DNA of 64,000 nt, from the NCBI GenBank assembly GCA_001510575.1, contig LNGK01000008.1, positions 4,784,981-4,848,980 on the forward strand. Reading direction: 5' to 3'. Position numbers and translations under genes: made by a program. The notes below the pieces were generated by a model that was given only the letters and a program-made list of their open reading frames with translations, searched no databases and was not told the origin of the DNA. Positions 48,657-61,348 of the stretch are shown piece by piece (position 1 is the first letter of the stretch; the number at the start of each line of letters is the position of its first letter). The stretch comes from Knoxdaviesia capensis. Lineage: Eukaryota; Ascomycota; Sordariomycetes; Microascales; Gondwanamycetaceae.

Positions 48657-51106
48657 ATGCCGGCCCAAAGAAGACAAATGAAAACAACGACAGGGTGTGT
48701 GGGAGGGAGCTCACATGAGAAAGCTATACGAGCCGGGGTGTAGATTGACTACGTCCACACGATGCAAGTGCCGTGCAAGAAGGCAAACATATGGCTACGC
48801 TGAACCTCTTAAATCAAGGATGAAAAACTCTGCAAGGTAAACGAAGCACAGCCTGTCAGCCCTGAACGAGGGGGGGAAGTCAGCAGACCAGGGGGGTGTG
48901 CGCGAGTGAGATGGAGGACGACAATGCACCTGAACCGGGCCAGTCCGGCCAGTGGTGGTTGGGCGAAGGGCTAAGACATCCTGTTTCTTGCTTTCTTTTT
49001 CCTGTCTGTTCACTAGCATGAAAGAAGAGACGGTCAGCGTAAGCAGTGGACACGATACGAGCAGAGAACAGAAAGCCGTTGGGGGAGTGGCTGGAAGGTA
49101 AAATCGGAGGTGGTGTGCTGTTAGTGGTGCCTGAACTGGTCCGGGTGTGGCAGCCATCCCGATGGTTCTGGATGTCTGGAAAGGGAGGGGGAGGTAGGTG
49201 AGGCTGCAATTCTGGTTTTCCAGAGTGAGCGGTTGCCGTTATAGGCCTGGGAAAGCCTGTAGGATGATATGATGAGTACTTTACATCACTAATACTATTT
49301 GACTATTCCTGTCGACTGTATAATAAGCATGTGGACGGACAGCCGGACAGTGACAGGAGCCGAGCGAGAATGAGAGGAACAAAGCGGTGGTGGTTGTTGT
49401 TGTTATTGTTGTACAATATACTGTATGTCCGAGTACGTGGACATGTGCTGTGGTTGGAGGCACGAGAATACATCCGACCAAAAGCGCCACCGTCAAATTG
49501 TATTCCGTACCCCAGGCACACACATCAGAGAATTGCGTGAAGATGCGTGAAGAAACCAGAAAAGATTGGACAAGACGGCTATATTGAAAGGGGAAATGAT
49601 CAGCTGAAAAGAAAAACGTGTCTACCCCTCTCCTCCTGACCTCTGTACTACACCCAGGACGACAACCAGTACCAAGACTTTTCAACTGCTAAATAGGTGG
49701 CCAGATGCAGTTCTTTTTACGTGTGCCTCTGCGGCTAAGAGAACCTTGCCGTGCGGCACATGTTTCCAGGCTTGGGAGGCCGTACCAGGAACGAATGGGC
49801 TTCGAAGATGAGATGGTTTATTATGGGATGTAGAACAACCAGCTATACGAAACATGCGTTGTATATGTTAGTTTGAGAGGTTCTTTCAACCTCGAGAACT
49901 GTGGTACACGTACTCACATTCGCACAGCAGCACCGCAGCTTGGACTCGATACTGTGTTGTGGTATTAAAGATCTGTGGTCTTCCGTAGGCCTGTGGAAGT
50001 CGGACCTGGTCGGTTAGCATCTGGGAGTGGAGAGGAGGGGTATCGGGTGGGAGGGTAGGACGAGCGATAGCACCGTGTTGTGACTGGATTTTGTATACTT
50101 ACTCACTACTCTACGGGACCATTTCAGTGTAAAGGTGCGGTCAGATCATAGGTGTAGTCCAGACAGAGTTGACGGGCATATCCACGTTCTATTAGGGTTA
50201 TACTAGGGCCGAACAATCGAAAGATTCTTGGCTACACTCGTAAGAAACACAACTGTTAACACGTTCTTTTGTTCCATTCTTTTCGGCATAGAGCTGCTAA
50301 TTTCCTGTATGTGTCTGTTTTTCAACATTAGTTATGGCGCCAGATGCGCGCATACCGACATCAAGAATACAAGACACATCGGGCGTGTCCATCTATGGGC
50401 GGTCCTCGAGTTTCCTTTCTGCAATGCTCACAGGATTCATCAACGCCATCGAATGACATCGTGCAAGCACCGTAGTGTCCACGTAATACCGCGAGCATTC
50501 CGTCGAAATTAGGTCGTATTTAGTTTCTGACACCGACATGGCTAGTGGAAGGATCGGGAGATACTGCAACGTCCGAGGCATTTTTCTGCGCTGGTAATGA
50601 GGAGATAAACACTACAAGTCAACATTTCAGTAAAGAGAATAAAAACCGAGACGTTAGGAAAGTTACATTTGCGGACGAATGTCCGTCTGACATACCGCCG
50701 AACCGCCGCCCTACGGTAATTGCTTGCCATCAAGTCAGAAAAGAAAGAAGCCGGGGCCACTCAAGCACCACCCAGAGGCTGAAAATGCTACGTACTACCA
50801 TATACTACGAGGATACGCCGCATGCTGTACTGTATCATTTAATATCTCGTATAGTTCATATATCCTGTCTAGCAGGATGGATATTTCCTATCGAAGCGCT
50901 TTGCGTTTCCAGTCAGAAGCACGCCGGAGGCCCAAGCCTTAGCCAGGTCAGAACTTGGGCAGTACAGTACTCTGAGGTCAGCCTGCAGGGGAACCCAATA
51001 TGCGCCTTAAATATATAAGCCCAGAGCCCGAGAGTCGTCGTAGTATTGCTAAAGGCGAGAAAATAAGAGTGAGAGAGAGATAAAAAAAAATATATATATA
51101 TATAAC

Positions 51107-51161
51107 NNNNNNNNNNNNNNNNNNNNNNNNNNNNNNNNNNNNNNNNNNNNNNNNNNNNNNN
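51107..51161. other. Assembly gap (55 N)
   Basis: A run of 55 N is preceded by an A-run and TA repeat (51082-51105) and followed by nine C and then GGGG. It marks a simple-sequence region. Confidence 0.95.
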
Positions 51162-53075
51162 CCCCCCCCCGGGGCGAATGCACCACAAAGACGTGGGGGA
51201 CATGGCTGGTGTTCATATTCCTTGATATACACCGGAGAAGGTCGTTTAATGTATGTACCATGGGGCATGTCGTTCGGACAAGCTTTGGACAAGTCTTGTC
51301 CCGAACAGAGTGGTTTTGTTTTTTCTTGCGATGTTCTTGGCCTAGTTCTGGTACCCTGACGGAGAGGGAATAACGGATGGCACAGTAACCTTCGGCATCA
51401 TCACACAGAATGGGAAAAGGAAATCGACGGGGAAAGCGCCAGAGAAAAGTGTTTGGGGGCCGACCAAGGGTACGACACATCTCCGTCAGACACACATGTA
51501 CGCATGGGATGTTATATTATCTCCCGGTGTCTAAACCAATGGGGCAGAGACGTCCATTGGAGATGTGCAGATCAGAGGGTCGCACTGCTGCGAACGCCGA
51601 TATCACTACTGGTTCATATACTGTACATGAGCAAATGATTTTACAGACTCGTCCATTGTTTTCTTTGGATTGTTTACCAGCCACTCCAAATGTTGCCTGG
51701 GTTTCTTTCTCGTTTGCTGACCTTCGAACTTCACCGCTTTAAGCAAGTCTCTTTTCGCTCCCGTTGCCAGCTGTCGCATCCCAGAGTCACAGGCCCGGCC
51801 GAGCTCATTTCGAGACCTTAAACATACACAACCACGGCTGGTTCGTCATCCAATTGCATATGAATCTTGACTCTTCCAGTTGGGCTTTGGACAACAATCT
51901 CGCTTATTTCTATCGCAGCCAAAAGGCGAGAGTCACAGCGCAGAGGTGCAGCTCATGCCGCTACACTTCCCCGAGGTAATCTCTTCATCACCTCACCCTT
52001 AGGATATGGACATGCGGTGATCTAGACCCAGTATCTCAACCACGTTTCGTGGTATGGAGGTGGCTGAGCATCCGTCTTTCTGTGGTTTCTTTTTCTGCCT
52101 TTTTGGCCATTTCTACTGTACATAAGAAAGAAAACGAGACTGCTACAGTGTACAACAGGAATGAAACCCTCAGTATACCAAAGATACCCAAGACCGAACA
52201 CGGCAATGGACGGTGTTCCTACTATATTACGGGAGTATTGCTCCAACTACATCTGCATAGTGAGCCGCCGAGTCAGGGCCGGCCGATGGTTGTCGCTGGT
52301 GATCAGAGGCGTCATCAGGGTATAATAATGCAAGTCGAAGAGACCAAAGCTGCTCCTTCGTGCTGTAAGAAAAGTGTCCGATCCGTGGTCGGCATGGAGA
52401 TGGTGAGATCTGCAGTCATTTCCGGCAATCGCAGGATCACCACAGCGCCCTCGCAATCCCACTTCCCAGAACATTTGGCCTTGAAGGGGATGGGTATCTT
52501 TTTGTCGTGATTCCAACACACACACAGTCCAAGAAGAAGTGTGGTATTCAGTTCGACCTGCCTACACTTACTGTATTTAGACACCGCTCTCCAGCCCACT
52601 TGGCCGCACACTCGTTCATGTGCAAAGGACAAATAAAGGCAGTCCGTTGAGGTGGCATGTTCTCCACTACGACAAACTGAGACAAACTGCCAAAACATCA
52701 TTCCCCTCCACAACTATCCCCGCCTGATTGATTGATCTCCCAATGATTTTCCTTGTCCCTGTTCTTCCCTCTTTTCAGCCCCAGATAATCCTAGTAGTGA
52801 CAAGTTGGAGATGAGCGGCTAGGCCGGGCCGGGGCAAGAGAGACAAAAACAGATTTGTGTATAGCCAGACGGTTCCGATGGGATTGTTCTTCCAAAGAAT
52901 ACTGAGAAGGCAAAGAACACTAGGAAGAATGTCCGGAAATAGTGAGGAAAGAAGCGAGACTGAAGATTAACTAATGTCACCGAAGGAAGTGAAAGAGAAA
53001 CTTGGGACGGCACAGGATGAGGTCCGACCGTGAGCTATTGGGAGAGAGGTTAGATTAAACAAGCATCTCGAGAGA

Positions 53076-53087
53076 CCCTAACCCTAA
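53076..53087. repeat. Interstitial telomere-like doublet
   Basis: Two exact CCCTAA units (TTAGGG on the other strand) follow each other, matching the telomere repeat of filamentous fungi. Two units are too short to be a telomere scar with confidence. Confidence 0.5.
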
Positions 53088-56000
53088 GTCATGATTGATA
53101 CAATTAGACGGAAAATGTCCATATTGAGGGAGGGAGGGCAAACTTCTCTTGGAAACCTGAGTTTCTCCAATTCCTCCCCTGTTCCGATGTCCTATCCCAT
53201 ATGCAGAATCTTGAGAAAGACATCTAGTGCAAGCTTCCGTAACTTGTGACTCTCACAAACTTACCCAGTGGAATCCATTCTTGTCGCACCTGGCCGAAGC
53301 GACAACTCCAACAACACTTAGGAAGTTCTCGCTTGACAAACGAGAAAACCAACAAAGCAGAAAAGACGGAGGAAAAAAAAACCGGGAGGCTGGGATGCTC
53401 CTAAGACGAAAGAGGTCTGATTTTTCTTTCTTCAGCTCGGGACGCCACGATGCACCTGGCGGGAGAGAGCGAAAGGCGATATGCAGGATCTTAACCCGCT
53501 CCTCTCCCATGTAGGACAGCGCAAGACCGACCCTGGTTGCATCCCCAGGCTTTTCCGCTGTGCCTCGTTGCGTTGGCTAAACGAGCTGTTTCTTTTTCTT
53601 CCACTTGGAGATATTTGCCCCCTTCTGGCCTCTTTTTGGTATCCGACTTGGCATTTCCTTTATGCCAAGCCTGCACGCAAACTAGAACTAATGCTTCTTG
53701 GGCCTCATGATTACTTCAAAATCCCAGCTTCTGAGTGTGAATTCGGGGGAAACCTTCGACTCACACTTCTCTCTTCTTTGTCTTTGTCGGAGGCCTGCCG
53801 TTTGGGCATGTTCCAATTGGGCTGCAAACAGGCATTGGTGTGATTGCGACAGGGCTTGTGTGTGCACATGCGCGGCTGCTGGCAGGAGCCTTTCCCGGAT
53901 GGAGCGTGGGGCTGATCCGTGAGGCCTGCGTCTCGGCCGGGCGTGAGGCGGTGAGTGTGACGTGATGACTGGAGAGGAGGGCCGACTGGGCGTCTTGTCT
54001 GTTGGTGTTCGGGTGTGGATGACTTCTTTTGACGGGCACGCCGGCCAAGTACCTGGAAGGAGGAGAAGGTTCAAGACTTCCGGAGCCAAGCCGGAAGAGC
54101 GTGTTCGAGAACTCGGTTGGTATAGACCGGAGCTGCTAACCGTGAGAAGAACGCACCTAGGACAACTCAAGCGCCGATGGTGTAGAATCTTCCCTCCGCA
54201 TGTGGACGTGCATTGGTGGCATACCTGTCTTCGGGGCGCTGGCCCGTTAGTGAGGTCCTGATCGGCGCAGCATTGCAGCCGAGATATGGAATCAATGCGG
54301 AGTTCTCTTCTTCTTCCTCCTGCTCCCAAAGTGATGTGAAGCCGCGATCTGGGCGGAGCCACAAATCCGCGGGATCGATCCGTGGAGACATATCCAGGCA
54401 CCTCCTGCACTGGAATGGAACAAGATAGCTAGCTACAAAACCTGTCGGCATTTTGTTCTGATCCGATGCCAGAATCACGCCATGAGACAACGCCGGCGTT
54501 TTCTTGTTATAAGACACAGATCGTCTCGTCTTTTATCACTGACAGAGTATCCTGCCGTTATCGGTTCGTCCCACCGAAAGCTTGTCTGGACGTGATGTCG
54601 TCCACAAGTCCAGAAAGATGTCTCATCCATTTAGCATATCGTTCATCTTGTGATGCACAGTCTATGGAGAGTGGTGACTGGCTGCGATCCCATGATGATC
54701 GGCATTGTCTCTGGGTAGTGCCGCCTTTTGGCGCTCATTTCTGCCTTTTATGCGCTGGTTGTGCCTCACCGCAGGCGCTATGAAAAGGAACAAGAAAGGA
54801 GCTTGGAGACGAATGAGACATTCCATATATGGCGTCCCATCTGAACGCCTCGGAATACTCTAGACCGGGATGTGCAAAGGCGATTGATATGTGCCCCGGA
54901 TATGTTCCTATGGAGACGAGACTTTTTTTCGGTCTCGTGACGCGGGGAAGAGATCGAGATGCATGTCCGCGGACACCGCGGTTGTTCGAAAGAGTGTGTT
55001 CTTGACGGATGAATGACATACGTTGAGAGCAAAGATACTCATAATTCCGGCGGACTGATTGCTTTCAAAGTGGCACGGCGCAAAAGTGGACGGTTTTTGG
55101 AGTTGGATCTGGCTTTCTTTCTCGTTTCTTCGCCTGTCTGCAAAGAGGGGCATTCGAGATTGAGAGATGGGATACCTGAAGACTACCGACCCAAAACATC
55201 AAAGGCGGCCATTCCTGCTGAATGGACATTCGCCCGATGCTGAGAATGGTACCCTCAATCCTCATGTCTTGAAATATGTGCTCCTGTCTCAACCAGCACT
55301 CTGTCGCACCCCACGACACAATGCATAATTCAATGGCAACGGTGAGGATGCCACGCTTAGCATTCGGTGAGTGGTGATCCTGTCGAGTTTTGGTCGTCAT
55401 GACTGGCAGATCTGGTGGGGCGCTGGGGTGTGATTTGGTTTGTGGCTCTGTGACTGCGACTCTCGGTCGATGTCTTAAGCCATGAAGAAGTTCACCTTCG
55501 TTGATCTCGCATGCCACGCCGTGATGCCTAGTCAGATTCTGCAGTGGTAATTCCCGATGGCGATGCTCTCGAGAGAAGATAAGAAGACGAAGCCGAGACC
55601 AATCCATGCTGTAGGACTCCGGAAGACATCGAGGAAAAGGACAGAACCGACGCCTACACTTGTTCTCTGTTTCGCTTGTTCCGGGACAGCTACCAACCGA
55701 CAGACTTGGACGAAGCAGCGAGCGAGTGAGTGGAATCATCAATGTTCCCCAAATATTGTCATACACTCGGCCACTTCCAAAATCTCGACAGTTCCCGTCT
55801 TACCCCTCCATCCTTCAATCCAGATCCAAACCTCTATTGCTGCACCTCGTCGGCAGGTTCACACGCTAACGCAATACGGCGTGTATTGCGAGAATCACCA
55901 ACTTTTTGGCCATACACGAGGTCGAGACGATACGGTAAGGGGTTTTTTTCTTGAGCGCATCTGCAGGTGGTGGGGTACCAACAACCTCATGGTGATAGCC

Positions 56001-59000
56001 TGGATGTAACGCCCGACAATGTGTGTGATTGGGGATGTGTGAGGATCCTGCTTTCTGGGTATATATGTCCGATGATGGACTCCGCTGGACGATCGATGTA
56101 ACCCATATCAGGCGTCTATCAACAGATCGCAGAGCCTCGGTCGGCTCAAGTCGGTGGCCCTTTCTCCGGGGCCAATGTCGATCTGAACGGGTGATTGCAA
56201 TCTCACGAAGAGCGGGGTCGAGAAGGTGCCAGTGGGATATGAAGAAGGAAAGAGATGCGATGCTGGCTTCGTCGGCATTCAAGTCCTCGTATCACTTCCT
56301 AGCGGCCCTCTGATATCTGTCCTGTGAACGGGCACAACCTTTGGTGTGTCTATGTCGGGCTCGGCTACCGAATGTTCACGAGGAGCGACCGTCATACCTG
56401 CGCTCCCCACGGGGCCGCTGTGGTCCCTGGACGAGAGGCAAACACTCTGCGCCAGTCTGGTGTTAACCGGGCGACAGGTGTTTCTGAATCACCGTGTTCT
56501 CTGATCTCCTCGGATATCTGAGCAACTCATGTGTCCTCGTGACAGACGCGGTCTTTCCCACATGTCCCTGTTGCACACTGCATGCCGCATGGCACACGCG
56601 AAGGGACACTCCACAATGGAGGGTTCGCGGAATTCCAAGAATATGCATCTCGCCACACACTGACTAGAGTTAGGATACACTGTTGGGTTGGATGTGGAGG
56701 AACTCCTCCAAGAGGTTATGATTTGCGATAGCTCTGGCATCTGAACTCACCAGACCATCATCGGCCAGTCAGGCGCCCGGCTCTAGTTGGAGATGGAACT
56801 TAAAGATGACAGCATCATCGATGTCACCAATAGCGGGATGCAGAGTTTGAGTTATCGCGGTCACAGTGACTCAGCTATACCGCGTGTGGCTAGGATCGAG
56901 GTCGGCCGTAATGTGGTCGAGAACGGTGAAGGGGTGAAAGAGGACTTGTGACAAAGCAAACATGCGGCTATGTGTCCAATTTGCACGAATAGAGATCGTT
57001 GATATCTGTTGAGACGTGTCAACATCAGAGAACTGACCCCGAGTAAAGCAACACAAACAAGTGACTCGGGAGAAAGTCCAGTCCCTCGGGCCCCGTTTGG
57101 ACGCGGTCACAGTTTTTGCATGCCGGATTTGCACGTTCGGTTGGCCAATTGGTCTTAGACGGGAACGCGGGACAGTTCACCGCACAAAAACAAAAGCTCT
57201 CTCCGTACTTGACCTGAAGACATAAAGTGTGTGGCTGGAGTCCCCAAACATTGCTTCTTTGACATTTCATTTCTCAGCCGTCGGAAGGCCGATATGCGGG
57301 TTGGTTCACCCGTCCGTGGGTGGCTGCGACAACCACTCAGAAACGGGACCATCACCACCCGGAACCGTTTCGTTTGTTTTTCCTGGGGAGGGTTTTTTTT
57401 TTGCGGTCCATACTAGGGGTTCTGTCATTCCATCTGTCATGCACGATATATGGACCCATTTAAGCCCTAGTGCCTGTGCTGTTGAATAAGAGAGTGCGTT
57501 CGGGTCGTACTACAGTGCAGTACATGGAATTACTGCTTCGCTATCACCCCGTGTGAGGGATATTCGGGAGCCAAAGTCCGGACTTGGTTATACTTGCGCG
57601 TATATGGAAAACATCAGACCATGTCGATACCGCGCCCAGATGGAGGGGTTGAGGGTCTCAATTACGCACTTGAATGGCCATGTCACCTCGAAGGGAAAAG
57701 CAAGAATAGTCGGCAAGCACATTCTGCTGCCTCCGCGGCCTAACGAGGAAGACCGAGTCAGACACGGAATGGCCACCACCAGCTTCTTCCATATCCCAGT
57801 TTAGATAGGGCTTCGTTCCTTGACAGAGGACAACCAGTCACTCCCTAAATATGGTAAACGATAATGTAGGTGAGCTGGCATAGAGGGCGCATATTCTCGT
57901 CTCAATCCGGTCACGGAGGGGTCCGGCCTGGTATACTACAGGATGACTCGACATCTACGGATATACTAGTCAGTGTTGTCGTTGGCTCGTTTGCCGGCCT
58001 CCCAACCATTTCGCCGGAGGAGCCACATCACAAAAGGTTCCATAGGCCGGGGGCCAGCTGCATGTTCCGCTAGCTGCAGGACGCGTATACGTAGCATGCA
58101 TGTGGCCTCCATCGTACAAAAGGGTACCTACATTGAGAGGGCTTTTTATTTTCATTTTTAATATTCTCTTCGCCACCTCAGCAATATTTTTCTCTTCCAC
58201 ACCCAAAGAGTGGATTGTCCATTCCGTGAAGGCGGGTGGATAGGCTTTTTGTGGTAATATACACGTCGGAGAGGAGATGTTTATTTGGCCGAATATGCGG
58301 TGTATTGTCGTACCCCTCTCAGTGTGTGACGACGGAAGAAAAGAAGAAGCAAAAAGTGAGAAAAATTTTCATGTTCCTTTTTTCCTTTTTTCCTTTTTCT
58401 TTTCGTTGTTCGTGGCCACCGTGGCCCCCCCGAGATGATGGATTTGTTGGCAAAGCCAAGAAGTGAAGATTTTCAGTCACTGGCCACCAATGCCATACCG
58501 ACCGAGTCGACTGGCTTGGATACAACATCAATATCGATATCCAGATCATGAACTGGGATGTCTGGAAAAGCTGGGTTAAATGCCCGGGTTCACTCTTCTT
58601 GTCCCATAAAATTTTAAATTCTCCCGATAACGCGCAAAGTCTTGAACTCGGCTCTTTCTATCTCTCCCCCAGCACACACATCGATATTCGTGTGTTATTA
58701 TCTATTTGGCGCTTTGTTCTGACTTCAGGTCACTCAATGTCAGTTCGTTCAGGCAGGCAGTCAAGGGGGACCTCGACATCTTTAAATTTTCGCCCAGACA
58801 TTTGAAATTAAGGGTCATCGGGGGGTTTTTGGCTTTTGGGCCTGGCCCTACAAAGTTTGTATGGTGGTGGATGAGTTGTTAGGCAAACATACTTGGGGGT
58901 GGCCCTGGCCGCTTTTTCTATCGATAATGTGGCGCTGTACCAGAGTATCAACCAATTTACAGAGAGGGGCCCAAGAGGGCAAAGTTAGGACTTTTAGACC

Positions 59001-59788
59001 TAGTAAACTGGCAGAGGGATGGTCTGGGCGCCTAGGAGTGGAAATGGGCTTGATATGCTTCTGCAAATGAGGTCTTCTGGGCATATTGGAGCGCGAGAAT
59101 CTGCAATTTGAGGAGCAGTTAGGCCCTCGCTTGTCGCAGTGTCCTTCTGGAAAGCTGACTTGGTGATCGCCTCTTACTCGTAGTTTGTCCCACGATCACG
59201 AATCCAAGATCTTAGTGAAATCTCTCCATGGGCCGAAATATTTTCAAGTCTCTGGCAAAAATCGCAATCGAATTTAGAAAATCAAAGAGGGGGTAAATTG
59301 CACGAATTTAGCAGGCGAAACGAAGCCATCTGGGGTTTTAACGGGAGCACCAGGAATATGACAGCTTCATTTGAAAAAGACCCGCCCGGACTCCAAAGGT
59401 TGTTGTTTGTACCCGGCTGCGCGGTGGTGCACCACTTCGGTACTTCGTCTCTCTTTCCCTCTCTCCCAAGAACCGTCGCATCAGCAGAAATCCCGGTCCC
59501 GGCCAATTATATCTGTACACAAAAATCCAGGAACAACGGACAACGGCATGGTTGCGCTAGTGCTTGGCTCCTTCCTCGCCAGGGGTTGCAGCCAATCACC
59601 GCCGCAGAATCTATGTTGATGCCACCCCACCGTCTAAATTAGATTTCCACCCCCCAGACCAAGGAGCATTCAAATCAGAGCGTGCGCTTTCCAGTGTGTT
59701 GTTGTTTTAAATTGCGATTGCGCTCTCTCACTCTTCCGTGCGTGCTGCTGGTGATGGCTGGGCCACGCTTTCAGACCGACTGAGTACA

Positions 59789-59815
59789 GTAAGTACTGTA
59801 CTGTACAGTACTTAC
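59789..59815. repeat. Perfect 27-nt palindrome upstream of the GPI-protein gene
   Basis: GTAAGTACTGTAC (59789-59801) and GTACAGTACTTAC (59803-59815) are exact reverse complements around one T. The right side continues with another AGTACTGTACTGT. It lies about 820 bp upstream of the ATG at 60638. Confidence 0.85.
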
Positions 59816-60637
59816 AGTACTGTACTGTTGCCGATACCAGGGCACGCTGTCCTCTGAACTCGTAGTATGCAATTTCACTGACGTGGACACCAACGACCAC
59901 TTGCACAGCGCCGTTGTCGTCGTCCATCGTTCCTGTCCCCAGTGCCAGTCTCCCCCCATCGCTGTCTTCTCTGCTCTGGCCCTGTCGCTCTGTCGCTCCT
60001 TCTTCGCTTCTTGCCCACTCATCCATCTTTTGGACGCCCCCCCTGTCGCCAACTTGCGTTTTCTGCATCCTGCACGTCGTTCGCTCTTTCTGTATGCGGT
60101 TCCACTCCTTTTCGCCCAACGAGCCCATATTTGTTTTTTTCTTCTCTTCTTTTCTCTCGTTCCTTTTCACTTCCTCGCTCTTCCTTTTTTTTTTTTCTCT
60201 CTCTTTTATCGCCTCTTTCCTTGCTTTCGAGACTAACGCGGACCAACTATACTTCACTCTTTTATATCTTGTTCCTCTTCTTCTCTTTGAGTCTTTGCTA
60301 TATTTGGTTCCCCTTTCCCAAGTCGTGCATTTTCTCTGTCCACTCCTTTATCCTTCCCAAGCGACTTTCTATTCTTGCTCCAGTCCTTCTTTTTATACTG
60401 GCAATTGTTGTGTCTTTTGACGTCTACTTTCTTGATCTCACGAAATCTTCGTCCATCACCGTCGACCGGTACATCAGCATTGCGTTTCGACTACTAGTTA
60501 CTGTACATAGAGTCCTGTATCAACAAACACTAGGTCGATCCTTCCTGGTTGTTTATTCCGCACGCGAATCCCGTTTCGACGACAACATACCACACAGATA
60601 TATTATCACCAGTATATATACACGAGAGGTCTTCGCC

Positions 60638-61348
60638 ATGCGCTTCCACAGCACCGCCTTCCTGGCCCTCGCCGCCAGTGTGTCCGCCCAGAACCTGAAG
60701 TGGGCTCGTCTTGCCCCTGTTGACTTTGCCCTCGCCATCCGTGGCCTTGAGACCGCCTACGAGCCGGTCGTCACCGAGTGCGGCGAAGGAGACACTTGCG
60801 AGGCGGCCTGTGGAGTCGGATACCGCGAGTGTACTTCGGTTGACGGCAATAGCCACTGCTACAACCCGCTGAACGGCGAGTCGTGCTGCGGCTTCAACGG
60901 CAAGGGAAATTCTTGCGACGCCGGATACTTCTGCGCCCACGACGCCTCTGAGGACACCGTCTGCTGCCACCAGGACTCGTCGCTTGCTCAGTGCGCAGCC
61001 ATCAACAGCCTCGCCTCCGATGCCCTGACCAAGGACCCCCCGCCGGCGACCACCACCTCGTCGGCCTCCTCCACCACCATCGCCATCCCTCTCACCACTG
61101 ATACCGGCTCGTTCAGCTCCGGCGCTGTCCTTGGCTCCTCGACTCGCAACACCACCTCAAGCTCAATTGTTCTCAGCTCCACCGGTAGCGGATCTAGCCC
61201 CGTCCCCACCACCACCATTGCCGAGATTCTTGAGGGTACCACCGTTGCGACCGCCACCCCGACTTCCACCGAGCCCAGCTCCGCTGGTGCCGTGGCCCCG
61301 GCTGTTGGCATGGTCATGCTGTCTTGCATCCTTGCTGCGCTCTTCTAA
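60638..61348 (+). CDS. Cysteine-rich secreted protein, probably GPI-anchored
   Basis: A single exon encodes 236 residues. The signal peptide MRFHSTAFLALAASVSA is followed by a mature domain (about 19-130) with numerous cysteines in pairs (ECGEGDTCEAACGVGYREC, SCCGFNG, VCCHQDS). A Ser/Thr/Pro-rich stalk (about 133-212) leads to a C-terminal hydrophobic segment (GAVAPAVGMVMLSCILAALF) preceded by small residues, which is a GPI-anchor signal. The protein therefore belongs on the plasma membrane or in the cell wall. No enzyme family is recognised. The frame is open upstream to 59942 without an ATG, so 60638 is the first possible start. A C/T-rich leader of about 500 nt precedes it. Confidence 0.88.
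   Translation: MRFHSTAFLALAASVSAQNLKWARLAPVDFALAIRGLETAYEPVVTECGEGDTCEAACGVGYRECTSVDGNSHCYNPLNGESCCGFNGKGNSCDAGYFCAHDASEDTVCCHQDSSLAQCAAINSLASDALTKDPPPATTTSSASSTTIAIPLTTDTGSFSSGAVLGSSTRNTTSSSIVLSSTGSGSSPVPTTTIAEILEGTTVATATPTSTEPSSAGAVAPAVGMVMLSCILAALF

Larger units (their letters stand above)
48338..60637. other. 12.3-kb region without recognised genes
   Basis: No open frame here has an ATG start, good length and protein-like composition together; the longest (240 and 233 codons, minus strand near 54 and 55.4 kb) open with non-ATG codons and look random. Base composition is ordinary, not A/T-rich as after RIP mutation. TACTGTAC-type words recur (48643, 50824, 50962, 51617, 52114, 59789, 60500). 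A telomere-like doublet is at 53076-53087 and a gap at 51107-51161. The last 700 bp are the C/T-rich promoter and leader of the GPI-protein gene. Confidence 0.5.

Noticed and set aside
52049..52713. Overlapping frames of 153 (+) and 132 (-) codons
   Set aside because: Both begin with non-ATG codons, overlap each other, and show no recognisable domain.
53688..54410. 240-codon minus-strand frame
   Set aside because: It starts with GTG, is rich in Arg, Ser and Pro as expected of a random G/C-containing frame, and overlaps other open frames.
55065..55766. 233-codon minus-strand frame
   Set aside because: Its first codon is GTG and the composition looks random; no domain is recognised.
59942..60637. 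Upstream in-frame extension of the GPI-protein frame
   Set aside because: It contains no ATG and translates a C/T-rich leader; the signal peptide begins at 60638.
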